NCBI RefSeq assembly: GCF_900105755.1
Contig: NZ_FNTQ01000001.1
Span: 1,178,001 to 1,242,000, forward strand
Length of the DNA stretch: 64,000 bases
Direction: 5' to 3'
From: Streptomyces sp. Ag109_O5-10
GTDB taxonomy: Bacteria; Actinomycetota; Actinomycetes; Streptomycetales; Streptomycetaceae
Position numbers and translations under genes: made by a program. The notes below the pieces were generated by a model. That model saw only the letters and a program-made list of their open reading frames with translations, searched no databases and was not told where the DNA came from. Below, one piece after another: positions 34,157 to 41,998 of this stretch; position 1 is the first letter of the stretch; every line of letters begins with the position of its first letter.

Positions 34157-34211
34157 TCCTCGGTGGATCCTCGGTGGATCCTCGATAGGTCCTCGGTAGG
34201 TCCTCGGTGAG
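34157..34211. repeat. 11-bp tandem repeat, five copies
   Basis: TCCTCGGTGGA (twice), TCCTCGATAGG, TCCTCGGTAGG and TCCTCGGTGAG run without a gap over exactly 55 bases. They fill most of the 85 bases between the SDR stop (34227) and the SnoaL-like start (34141), adjoining the latter's ribosome site. Confidence 0.9.
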
Positions 34212-34226
34212 TGCCGGGCCGTGCCG

Positions 34227-34940
34227 TCAGTGGCCGGCGCTCATACCGCCGTCGACGTGCAGGATCTCGCCGGTGACGAACGGCGCGGTCTCCAGGTAGA
34301 GCACCGCGTCGACGATGTCGCCCACTTCACCCATCCGGCCGACCGGGTGCAGGGCGGCGAGGAACTCGTGGGTCTCCGCCGGGTGCATGGGGGTCTTGAT
34401 GGTGCCGGGCGACACCGCGTTGACGCGGATGCCCCGGGTGGCGTACTCGATCGCGAGGGACTTGGTCGCGGACTGCAGGCCGCCCTTGGTCAGCGAGGCC
34501 AGGACGGAGGGGACCCGGGCGTCCGCGCTGTCGACGAGGCTGGTGGTGACGCTGACGACGTGCCCACCGCCCTGCGCGAGCAGGTGCGGGACCGCCTGCT
34601 GGGTGAGGTGGAAGAAGCCGGCGACGTTGATGCCGGTCACGGCCGCGTAGTCGGCGGCGGTGTACTCGGTGAAGGGCTTCGCGACGAAGATGCCGGCGTT
34701 GTTGACCACGGTGTCGATCCGGCCGAACCGCTCGACCGCGGCGGCCACGACCCGCTCGGCGGTCGCCGGGTCCGCGATGTCCCCCTGGACGGTCAGGACG
34801 CCGGCGTCGTCGGCGGGGGCGATCGTGCGGGAGGTGGCGACGACCGCGAAGCCGAGCTTGCGGTAGCCCTCGACGAGGGCGGCGCCGATGCCCTGCGAGG
34901 CACCGGTGACGATCGCGACCTTCTGCTGCTGGGTGCTCAT
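34227..34940 (-). CDS. SDR family protein lacking the canonical catalytic Tyr
   Basis: 237 residues: TGASQGIG cofactor loop, VNNAG, the Ser in VVSVTTSLVDSA, and a C terminus ending GEILHVDGG. At the catalytic YxxxK position the sequence is ASLTK, so the Tyr is replaced by Ala while Lys is kept. ATG at 34940. A CTGGGAGGC-N3-GCCTCCCAG palindrome stands 102 bases upstream and another upstream of the neighbouring lysR, suggesting LysR control. Confidence 0.85.
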   Translation of the reverse strand: MSTQQQKVAIVTGASQGIGAALVEGYRKLGFAVVATSRTIAPADDAGVLTVQGDIADPATAERVVAAAVERFGRIDTVVNNAGIFVAKPFTEYTAADYAAVTGINVAGFFHLTQQAVPHLLAQGGGHVVSVTTSLVDSADARVPSVLASLTKGGLQSATKSLAIEYATRGIRVNAVSPGTIKTPMHPAETHEFLAALHPVGRMGEVGDIVDAVLYLETAPFVTGEILHVDGGMSAGH

Positions 34941-35041
34941 GCTGACCTTCTCAGTAGTGGCTGACCGGCCGCTAGCCGACCGGTCGACTATTTGACCGTA
35001 GGCCGGGTCCGCCGGGCGCGCCAGGATCGGTTTCCTCCCGT

Positions 35042-35062
35042 CTGGGAGGCGTGGCCTCCCAG
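35042..35062. promoter_or_regulatory. Operator copy 1 near the lysR gene
   Basis: CTGGGAGGC-GTG-GCCTCCCAG, a perfect 9-bp dyad with 3-base spacer, six bases beyond the lysR stop and 102 bases upstream of the SDR start. The same arms recur at 36009-36029. Could alternatively fold as a lysR terminator. Confidence 0.65.
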
Positions 35063-35068
35063 CGCGGC

Positions 35069-35998
35069 TCAGCCGCGAAGAGCGTGGGGGTCGTCCGCGG
35101 GCAACCAGGCGTCGGGGGCGTGGATCCCGAGGTCGCCGACGCCGTCGCACAGGGCGTCGACGACGGCCAGGACGCCGGCCCGGTCCTCGCTCGCGCGCCA
35201 GACCAGGGACCAGGTCCAGTACACCTTCGGGGTGACGATCTCGCGGCGGACCAGGTCGGGCGGGAGCGGAGCGGTCTGGCCCTTCGGCGAGTTGAGGACG
35301 GGCCTGGTGCAGCGCCGGACGTGGTCGAAGTAGGCGGGGCCGGTGACAGCACCGTCGGAGATGCGGACCGGGCGGGCGCCGACAGCCCGCGTGAGCTCCT
35401 CGGCGTACGCGTTCCAGGAGGCCCACGAGGTGACGTCGTCGTCGATCAGGATGTCGGTGTCCCGGGCAGGCAGGTCGCTCGTGTCGGTGCCCTTGGCGAC
35501 GGCGTACAGCCGGTCCGCGCCGATCAGCCGGGCGCGCAGCCCGTGCCGTTCGAGGTCCTCGGTGCGCACCCAGCAGACGGCCAGGTCCAGGCTGCCGTCG
35601 GCGACCCGGGCGGCCTGGGTGTGGGAGGGCGCGACCCACGCGTCCACATGGACCCGGGCCACCGCGGCCGTCCGTGAACCCAGGTCCGGCGGCAGCCAGT
35701 TGACGTAACCGAGCCGTACCGACTCGGAGCCCGAGAGGCGGCCCGCCCGGCGCCTGAGGTCGTCGGCCCGCTCCAGCAGGTCCCGGGTGTGCGGAAGCAG
35801 CGCGGCACCGGCGGGGGTGAGGGAGACCGAGCGGCGGTCCCGGTCGAACAGCCGGACACCCAGGTCCCGTTCGAGCGCCTTGATCTGCTGGGAGAGGGAC
35901 GGGCCTGCGATGAGCAGCCGCTCGGCGGCCCGGCCGAAGTTCAGTTCCTCGGCGACGGCGACGAAGTACCGGAGCTGGCGCAGTTCCACGCGCGTCAT
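35069..35998 (-). CDS. LysR-family transcriptional regulator
   Basis: 309 residues with N-terminal helix-turn-helix (LRQLRYFVAVAEELNFGRAA, then GPSLSQQIKALERDLG) and a periplasmic-binding-like effector domain. It lies between an SDR gene and a divergent muconolactone-isomerase-like gene. Identical palindromes flank it at both ends (35042-35062 and 36009-36029), each upstream of one neighbour, making it the likely regulator of both and of itself. Confidence 0.92.
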   Translation of the reverse strand: MTRVELRQLRYFVAVAEELNFGRAAERLLIAGPSLSQQIKALERDLGVRLFDRDRRSVSLTPAGAALLPHTRDLLERADDLRRRAGRLSGSESVRLGYVNWLPPDLGSRTAAVARVHVDAWVAPSHTQAARVADGSLDLAVCWVRTEDLERHGLRARLIGADRLYAVAKGTDTSDLPARDTDILIDDDVTSWASWNAYAEELTRAVGARPVRISDGAVTGPAYFDHVRRCTRPVLNSPKGQTAPLPPDLVRREIVTPKVYWTWSLVWRASEDRAGVLAVVDALCDGVGDLGIHAPDAWLPADDPHALRG

Positions 35999-36008
35999 GC
36001 TACGCGCG

Positions 36009-36029
36009 CTGGGAGGCTGCGCCTCCCAG
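36009..36029. promoter_or_regulatory. Operator copy 2 in the lysR/isomerase divergent promoter
   Basis: CTGGGAGGC-TGC-GCCTCCCAG: arms identical to those at 35042-35062, only the 3-base centre differs. It lies 10 bases upstream of the lysR ATG and 76 bases before the divergent isomerase-like gene. Confidence 0.7.
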
Positions 36030-36105
36030 CAGTGAGCCGACCTGTCGTGGCGGTGGTTCCGGTGGCGGCGGACGATGGAGGTACCGACGGAGGAGGGAGA
36101 ACATC

Positions 36106-36408
36106 GTGCGCGAGTTCCTGGTCGAGATCACCACCGACATACCCGAGGGCACGGGCCAGGACGAGGTCGACCGGCGCCGGGCCGCGGAGGCCGTCCGGGC
36201 GCGTGAACTGGCCGCGACCGGTCACCTGGCCCGGTTGTGGCGCCCCGTGGGCGAATTGCGCAGCATCGGCGTCTGGCGCGCCTCCGACGAGGCGGAACTC
36301 CACGAGAAGGTGCTCGGCACGCTGCCGCTGCGCCCGTGGATGACGGTCACCGTCACCCCGCTGGAGTCCCACCCCAACGACCCGGGCCGGGCCGAGGGCA
36401 CCCGATGA
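36106..36408 (+). CDS. Muconolactone delta-isomerase-like small protein
   Basis: 100 residues matching the MmlI fold: MREFLVEITTDIPEG, then RELAATGHLARLWRPVGELR and SDEAELHEKVLGTLPLRPWM. True MmlI isomerises muconolactone in the catechol branch of beta-ketoadipate catabolism; this copy stands alone without cat genes and serves some related role. GTG at 36106 follows GGAGGGAGA. It diverges from lysR and overlaps by four bases the start of a broken MFS gene. Confidence 0.85.
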   Translation: MREFLVEITTDIPEGTGQDEVDRRRAAEAVRARELAATGHLARLWRPVGELRSIGVWRASDEAELHEKVLGTLPLRPWMTVTVTPLESHPNDPGRAEGTR

Positions 36409-36640
36409 CCCTTGCCTCCACGTCAGCTGCCGCCTCCGGCTCCGGCTCCGTGTCCGGCGCCGCCTCGGGCTCTCCCTGGCACATGTCGCCAGGGCCGCCG
36501 CAGCGCTCGCCGGGGGCATGGGGGTGGGCCGTTTCGTCTCCACCCCGATCCTGCCCCTGATGCACGACCAGGCCGGCCTGTCCGCCGGAGCCGGGGCGAA
36601 CCTGGCCACCGTCAACTACGCCGGCCGGCTGCCTTGGATA
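36405..36640 (+). pseudogene. Frameshifted, truncated YbfB/YjiJ-type MFS transporter
   Basis: ATG at 36405 overlaps the isomerase stop (ATGA). Its frame soon becomes meaningless, but the next frame reads LSLAHVARAAAALAGGMGVG then RFVSTPILPLMHDQAGLS and ANLATVNYAG, the hallmark first helices of YbfB-type transporters. A frameshift lies near 36460-36475 and homology stops after NYAG near 36625, about 70 residues into a protein that should be near 400. It was probably co-transcribed with the isomerase-like gene. Confidence 0.7.
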
Positions 36641-36696
36641 CGGAGGTATTGGACCGGTCGGCTATTGGAGGGGCCGGGCCCGTGCTGTTCCCGCCG

Positions 36697-37278
36697 TCAC
36701 AACAGCGGCAGCCCGTCTGCCTCGCGACGCTCGATGCGGGCCACCAATTCCGACGCCGACGACTTGATGGTCTCCAGACCGGGTCGGCCCCAGGGACGTG
36801 GCTCCACGTCGACCACGCACACCGTGCCGAGCACCGTTCCCGTGCTGTCGATCAGCGGGGCGCCCAGGTAGGAACGGATGCCGAACTCGTCGACGACCGG
36901 GTTGCCCGCGAACCGCGGGTAGTCGCAGACGTCCTCCAGGACCAGCGCCTTGCGCCGGACCACCACATGGGGGCAGAAACCGTGGTCGCGGGGCAGCTCA
37001 CGGCCCAGTACCGGGGTGCTGCCGTCCGGCCGTACGACGGGCGGTGCCACGTCCGGCAGGTGCAGGCCCGCGAAGAACTGCCGGTTCACGTCGATGAAGT
37101 TGACCATGGCGTACGGCGCTCCGGTGACCCCGGCGAGCCGGTCCGCGTAGGCGTCGAGGGCGGGGTCCGGGTCTTCGCCCAGGCGCAGTTGGCCGAGGCG
37201 CCGGGTACGTTCGGGGGCCTCCTTGTCCTCCGGCGTGAGCAGCAGCCGGCCGGCCGGACGCGGCGGGTCGTACCTCAT
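36697..37278 (-). CDS. GAF-domain protein of the conservon
   Basis: 193 residues, mostly one GAF domain (residues about 35-185): DRLAGVTGAPYAMVNFIDVN, HGFCPHVVVRRKALVLEDVC and GAPLIDSTGTVLGTVCVVD. No output domain is present. It is the last gene of the cvn set, 61 bases beyond the GTPase gene, and may be a ligand- or redox-sensing partner of the GTPase system. ATG at 37278 (MRYDPPRP). Confidence 0.87.
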   Translation of the reverse strand: MRYDPPRPAGRLLLTPEDKEAPERTRRLGQLRLGEDPDPALDAYADRLAGVTGAPYAMVNFIDVNRQFFAGLHLPDVAPPVVRPDGSTPVLGRELPRDHGFCPHVVVRRKALVLEDVCDYPRFAGNPVVDEFGIRSYLGAPLIDSTGTVLGTVCVVDVEPRPWGRPGLETIKSSASELVARIERREADGLPLL

Positions 37279-37339
37279 GCGCGGGCTCCGTCGCAGTGGA
37301 CGTGGGTCATATACGGGCTCCGTGAGCGGGATATGGGGT

Positions 37340-37939
37340 TCACATGTGGGCGCCGTGGCTCGGCGCGGAGACCGGAGCGTGGGCGATGAGATGGCGGACG
37401 AGGGTGAGCAGGGTCTGCACCCCGGAGCTGGAGATCCGGGCGTCGCAACGGATGACCGGGACCTCCGGGTCGAGGTCGATGGCGGCGCGCACCTCCTCGG
37501 GGTCGTAGCGGTAGGAACCGTCGAACTCGTTGACGGCGACGATGAAGCCCAGGCCGCGCTCCTCGAAGAAGTCGACGGCCGCGAAGCAGTCCTCCAGGCG
37601 CCGGGTGTCGGCGAGGATGACCGCGCCGAGCGCGCCTTCGGACAGTTCGTCCCACATGAACCAGAACCGCTCCTGTCCGGGCGTGCCGAACAGGTAGAGC
37701 ACGTGCTCCGGGTCCAGGGTGATGCGGCCGAAGTCCATGGCCACGGTCGTCTCGACCTTGTTCTCGATCCCGTCGAGACTGTCGGTCGCGGCGCTGACCG
37801 TGGTGAGGAGTTCCTCCGTGGACAGCGGCGCGATCTCGCTGACCGCACCCACGAAGGTGGTCTTGCCGACCCCGAACCCACCGGCCACCAGGATTTTCAG
37901 TGCGGTGGGGAAGGGATCAGAGCTGTCGTCGTAGTCCAT
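37340..37939 (-). CDS. Conservon small GTPase (CvnD-type)
   Basis: 199 residues of the MglA/Ras-like P-loop family: G1 GGFGVGKTT at about 20, switch region VAMDFGRITL, G3 LFGTPGQERF, and NEFD in the G4 position instead of NKxD. It overlaps the DUF742 gene by 23 bases. In conservons this GTPase, the roadblock protein and the DUF742 protein form a membrane-associated complex with the sensor kinase-like protein, analogous to eukaryotic G-protein signalling. Confidence 0.92.
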   Translation of the reverse strand: MDYDDSSDPFPTALKILVAGGFGVGKTTFVGAVSEIAPLSTEELLTTVSAATDSLDGIENKVETTVAMDFGRITLDPEHVLYLFGTPGQERFWFMWDELSEGALGAVILADTRRLEDCFAAVDFFEERGLGFIVAVNEFDGSYRYDPEEVRAAIDLDPEVPVIRCDARISSSGVQTLLTLVRHLIAHAPVSAPSHGAHM

Positions 37940-38288
37940 CGAGCACTGCCTCCAGGAGGGACCGGTCAGTGGGGTTGTGGTGGAACACCGGGGGCTTGGC
38001 GGTCAGCACCCCGCAGTCGACGAGGTCGGAGAGCAGCACCTTGGTGACCACGGCGGGCAGTTTGAGGTGCGCGGCGATCTCGGCGACCGAGACGGGGGCG
38101 CGGCACAGGTCGAGGGCCTGTGCGTGTTCGGGGCCGAGGTAGCCGAGGGGTGTGGACCCGGTCGCCATCACCTGCGACATGAGGTCGAGGGCGATGCTGG
38201 GCTCGGTCCTGCCGTTGCTGACCGTGAACGGGCGCACGAGGCGTCCGGCCGCGTCGTCGAGCCAGGGCCCGTCGCCGGCTGCCGCCAC
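37917..38288 (-). CDS. DUF742 protein (CvnC-type)
   Basis: 123 residues; GRLVRPFTVSNGRTEP, QVMATGST, LGYLGPEHAQALDLC and a winged-helix-like segment PVSVAEIAAHLKLPAVVTKVLL are the DUF742 features. GTG at 38288, two bases after the roadblock gene stop, is used; a TTG at 38294 overlapping that stop is also possible. Works with the roadblock protein and GTPase of the same conservon. Confidence 0.9.
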   Translation of the reverse strand: MAAAGDGPWLDDAAGRLVRPFTVSNGRTEPSIALDLMSQVMATGSTPLGYLGPEHAQALDLCRAPVSVAEIAAHLKLPAVVTKVLLSDLVDCGVLTAKPPVFHHNPTDRSLLEAVLDGLRRQL

Positions 38289-38290
38289 CC

Positions 38291-38725
38291 TCAAGGCCTC
38301 GTCGCCGTGGATTCGACGGCGTGCTGCCGGGGCGCGGTGACGAGGTACGGGCGGACGCTCTTGACCAGCATCGCCATCTCGTAGCCGAGGACCGCGGCGT
38401 CGGCCTCCCGGCCCGCCAGCACGGCGAGGCAGGTGCCGGAGCCGGCGGTGGTGACGAACAGCAGCGTCGAGTCGAGTTCGACGACGACCTGGCGGACGTC
38501 CCCGCCGTCGCCGAACCGGACGCCCGCGCTGCGGCCGAGCGAGTACAGGCCGGAGGCGAGCGCCGCCATGTGGTCGGCGCTGTCCGGGTCCAGGCCGTGG
38601 ACGGACTTCACCAGCCCGTCGCAGGACAGGAGCACCGCGCTGGTGGTGTGCGGCACCCGCTGCACCAGGCCGCTCATCAGCCAGTCGAGGTCGGATACCT
38701 GGGCGGTCGGCGCATCGCTCGCCAT
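38291..38725 (-). CDS. Roadblock/LC7 domain protein (CvnB-type)
   Basis: 144 residues, of usual roadblock length: LDWLMSGLVQRVPHTTSAVL, LSCDGLVKSVHGLD and LASGLYSLGRSAG, then a VVELDSTLLFV strand. Roadblock proteins act as regulators of MglA-type GTPases. ATG at 38725 is chosen because AAGGAG lies at ideal distance. An in-frame ATG at 38830 overlapping the kinase stop would add 35 residues rich in Thr-Pro repeats. Confidence 0.92.
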   Translation of the reverse strand: MASDAPTAQVSDLDWLMSGLVQRVPHTTSAVLLSCDGLVKSVHGLDPDSADHMAALASGLYSLGRSAGVRFGDGGDVRQVVVELDSTLLFVTTAGSGTCLAVLAGREADAAVLGYEMAMLVKSVRPYLVTAPRQHAVESTATRP

Positions 38726-38766
38726 GGTGGATCGACTCCTTGGGGTACGAAGATCAGCGGGAGCGC

Positions 38767-38815
38767 TGGGGGTGGGGGTCGGGGCGGGGGTGGCGGGGGT
38801 GGGGGTGGGGGTGGA
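38767..38815. repeat. G-rich GGGGGT-type simple repeat
   Basis: Runs of four to five G separated by T, TC or C over about 48 bases in the gap between cvnA and cvnB. On the transcript strand it is C-rich. In the longer cvnB frame it would encode alternating Thr-Pro/Ala-Pro. Confidence 0.8.
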
Positions 38816-38826
38816 AAGAGTGCTGG

Positions 38827-41157
38827 TCATCCGGCAGGTGCGCTCCCGTCGGGCCGGGAGGTGAATTCGGAGGTGTGCACCGGGCGCAGGGCCTGGGAGT
38901 ACGACTGGGGCCGGGATGCCGACTCGCTCTCGGCGGAGTCCCGGTGGGGCCGGCTGGTGTGTGCGGGGGCCATGTGGTCCGTGTCCGGGTGGCCCTTGGT
39001 CATGTGGTCCGAGGCCGTGTGTTCCGAGACCATGCGGTCCGGGGCCAGGGGGTCTGGCGCCATGGGGTCTGGCGCTATGTGTGCCGTCTCTACATGTGCC
39101 GCCTCCGTACGCACGGCATTCAGGTGCGTCGCGTCCGTGCGCGTCGCGTCCATACCCGTGACATCCATGTGCGTCGCGTCCATGTGCGTCGCGTCCAAGT
39201 GCGTGGCATGCGACGTGTTGGTCGGTCGACCGCCGAAGGTGTCGTGGGCTGCCATGTCGGCGAACCCCATGGTGGTGAAGCCGTCGTGTGGCGAAGCGCC
39301 ATGTGCCCCGCCCACCGGCTCGGCGGCGCTCGGCTCCGTCTCGGCGGCCTCCAGGTGCTGCTGGGCCTCGGCGAGACCGATGCCGCGCTGGAAGGCGGCC
39401 ATCAGGCCGGGGTCGTGTCCGACCGGGTTCTCGTTCTCCGGGCGGGGGGCCGGGCCGCCGCGCAGCTGGGGAACGATGTGCTCCTGGGCGCGGCGGCGCG
39501 GCAGTTGGGGTTTGCCCATCGTGCCGCGCACGGCGCCGACCCGCGGTACGGGCGGGGCACCCGCGTGCTCGGCGACCACCGGCCGGTCCTCGGGGCGGAT
39601 GCCGGGCATTGCCTCGGCGGGGTTCGGGCGGGTCTCCTGGGCACCGCGCACCGGCAGCGGCGCGGGCGTGCCCTCGTGCTGCGCGTGTCGGCGCCGCCCG
39701 CCGGTGGCGGCCGTGGCGGGGCTCGGCTGCTGTCCGGGGCCTCGGCCGGCCGGCGGTCCGACCGCGGCGGTCCTGCTTCGGGCTCCCGTGTCCGGCCCGG
39801 CGGTGCCGCGGACACCTGCCGGCGACCCGGTGCCGTCGGTCGCGCGGGCTCCCCCGGTGCCGGGCGCACCGATCTGCGCTCCCGGTGCGCCGCCCCCGTT
39901 CGCCGGGTCGAGGGGCGGCAGCACCGAACCGGGTGCGCCGGGTACGCCCCGTGCCGTGCCCAGCAGGCCCTGCGGGACGACGAGGACGGCCTGGACACCG
40001 CCGTAGATGTTGGTCTGGAGGCGGACGTTGATGCCGTGCCGGCGGGCGAGCTGGGAGACGACGAAGAGCCCGATGCGGCCGTCGGCCAGCAGGCTGGCGA
40101 CGTTGACCTGGTCGGGGTCGGCGAGCAGGGCGTTCATCTTGGACTGTTCGCCGACCGGCATGCCGAGTCCGCGGTCCTCGACCTCGACCGCGAGTCCGGA
40201 GGTGACCAGGTTGGCGCGGAGCAGCACCTGGGTGTGCGGGGCGGAGAACACCGTGGCGTTCTCGACGAGTTCGGCGAGGAGGTGGATGACGTCGGCGACG
40301 GCGTGCCCGCGCAGTTCGCCGTCGATCGGCGGGACGAGTTTGACGCGGGAGTACTGCTCGACCTCGGCGATGGCGGAGCGCAGCACCTCGGTCATGGAGA
40401 CGGGGTTGCTCCACTGCCGCCGGGACACGGCGCCGCCGAGGACGGCGAGGTTCTCGGCGTGCCGCCGGATCCGGGTGGCGAGGTGGTCGACGTGGAAGAG
40501 GCCCTTGAGGAGGTCCGGGTCCTCGATCTCGTTCTCAAGTTCGTCGAGGATCGAGATCTCCCGGTGCACGAGGGACTGAAGCCGCCGCGCCAGGTTGACG
40601 AACACCTCCAGCTTCTGTTCGCTGCCGGCCTGGCTGGAGAGCTGGGCCGCCTGGACGACGGCGGTGACGGCGCCGTCGTGCGCGCGGGACAGGTCGGCCG
40701 CGAGCAGTTCGAAGTCGTCCGCGTCCGCGGGCGGCCCGCCGCGCGGCTTGCGCTGGGGCGGGGTCTCGCCGCGCCGCAGCGCGTCGACGAGGGCGAGCAG
40801 GTCGGCCTCGCCGCGGGCGGTGTTGCGGCGCAGGATGCCGACGCGGTCGCTGACCGAGCGGGCGGCGCGGCCCGCGGCCACGGCGGCGATCACGATGCCC
40901 GCGGCGGTCACCGAGACCGCTCCGGCGAGCACGGCCAGCAGGGTGAGGCTGGGCCGGGCGCCGGTGGAGCGGACGGTGAACAGGACGGCGGCGCAGCCGC
41001 TGAGTGCCACCGCGACCGGTGGCAGAACCGCCAGCCGCATGAGCTGAGGCCGTATGTGGGTCTCGGGCAGCGCGGGAACGGGTCTGGCGACCGGTCGTCC
41101 GTGCCGGCCGCCCTCACGGCGGTCGGCGCGGGCGGCCGGTGCACGGAGGTGAGACAT
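38827..41157 (-). CDS. Conservon nitrate/sensor histidine-kinase-like protein (CvnA-type)
   Basis: 776 residues. Two membrane helices near residues 40-95 (LPPVAVALSGCAAVLFTV and LAVLAGAVSVTAAGIVIAAV), a dimerisation region (HVDHLATRIRRHAENLAVLG), and an HATPase domain with N-box LVENATVFS, DRGLGMP and GRIGLFVVSQLA. Residues from about 500 are a long disordered tail rich in Pro/Gly/Arg, then a five-residue repeat (DATHM-like) near 655-700. ATG at 41157 is preferred to 41283. First gene of the conservon. Confidence 0.9.
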   Translation of the reverse strand: MSHLRAPAARADRREGGRHGRPVARPVPALPETHIRPQLMRLAVLPPVAVALSGCAAVLFTVRSTGARPSLTLLAVLAGAVSVTAAGIVIAAVAAGRAARSVSDRVGILRRNTARGEADLLALVDALRRGETPPQRKPRGGPPADADDFELLAADLSRAHDGAVTAVVQAAQLSSQAGSEQKLEVFVNLARRLQSLVHREISILDELENEIEDPDLLKGLFHVDHLATRIRRHAENLAVLGGAVSRRQWSNPVSMTEVLRSAIAEVEQYSRVKLVPPIDGELRGHAVADVIHLLAELVENATVFSAPHTQVLLRANLVTSGLAVEVEDRGLGMPVGEQSKMNALLADPDQVNVASLLADGRIGLFVVSQLARRHGINVRLQTNIYGGVQAVLVVPQGLLGTARGVPGAPGSVLPPLDPANGGGAPGAQIGAPGTGGARATDGTGSPAGVRGTAGPDTGARSRTAAVGPPAGRGPGQQPSPATAATGGRRRHAQHEGTPAPLPVRGAQETRPNPAEAMPGIRPEDRPVVAEHAGAPPVPRVGAVRGTMGKPQLPRRRAQEHIVPQLRGGPAPRPENENPVGHDPGLMAAFQRGIGLAEAQQHLEAAETEPSAAEPVGGAHGASPHDGFTTMGFADMAAHDTFGGRPTNTSHATHLDATHMDATHMDVTGMDATRTDATHLNAVRTEAAHVETAHIAPDPMAPDPLAPDRMVSEHTASDHMTKGHPDTDHMAPAHTSRPHRDSAESESASRPQSYSQALRPVHTSEFTSRPDGSAPAG

Positions 41158-41998
41158 CTGCGTCCTCGTACTGGTCCGTCGGGCCTGGTTTCTCGCGCGG
41201 GGCGCGCGAGTCGGGCATGCGCCATCGCGGTGCCGGGCGAGGGGACCGCAAAAGAATTCGGCCCCGTGTCGTCCGACGGACACTCACAGTAGTCGCCGAC
41301 GCATCATGTGCGGTGGGCAGTTGACAAAGTCCCCCGGAGATGGTCCCGCTCTGGTATGAGCCGTCGTACGAAAGACCGATAACCCCCTCGGCGCTCCATC
41401 CTCGAACAATCAATCAATGATCCGACCTGCTCAGAAACGGTCACACGCAGAAGACGTGAGCCTGGGCCTCCGGCACTCCGCCGCGCGCGCCTCCCCTCCG
41501 CCCGGAGGGCCTCGGCCGCCTCGGCAGGGCGGCCGTGAGACCGCCCGCGCCCCTCACAGCACCCCCCAGAGCGTCACCCACTGTGATCTATCTGGATCCG
41601 GCGGTCCTTCACCGGGGCGCGGGGCGGGCCGCCGTGGGCGCGATGCCCGTCACGGCGTCGGCCGCGGCCCGCGCCAGGTCCGGTCGGCTCAGGACCTCCG
41701 CGCTGCCGACGAACTGGTCCACCGCGCCGGCCCTGCGCAGCTCCCGTATGTCCGGGTCCTTCGGCGGGCAGCGCCGGTCCCTCAGCAGGCAGCGCCGGAT
41801 GAGGTCGCGGACCAGGAGTGCGGCCTCGACGGTGGACCCCCGTTCGTCGCCTGCCTCCCCGCAGCGGCGCTCGCGCTGCCCGCCCAGCTCTCCGCGGAGG
41901 CCACCGCGGGCGCCGTCTTCACATGCACTTTCACGGCACCGCCACAGCGGTGCGGGAGTCACCGGTGCCTCGTCACCTTCCGCGCCAAAGGGGCGTCG
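41158..41998. other. Intergenic region with no clear gene
   Basis: 840 bases between cvnA and the MBL hydrolase gene. Near cvnA there is a CTCGCGCG-GGG-CGCGCGAG hairpin (41192-41210) and an AT-richer patch about 41280-41420 likely to hold the cvnA promoter. On the minus strand 41609-41850 encodes a protein-like stretch (LLVRDLIRRCLLRDRRCPPK, RAGAVDQFVGSAEVLSRPDL) ending in a stop, but it lacks a credible start. It may be the C-terminal relic of a lost gene that I do not recognise. Confidence 0.35.

Noticed and set aside
38321..41292. Very long plus-strand frames opposite the conservon genes
   Set aside because: Low-complexity antisense shadows; the minus strand has clear GTPase, roadblock, DUF742 and HATPase motifs.
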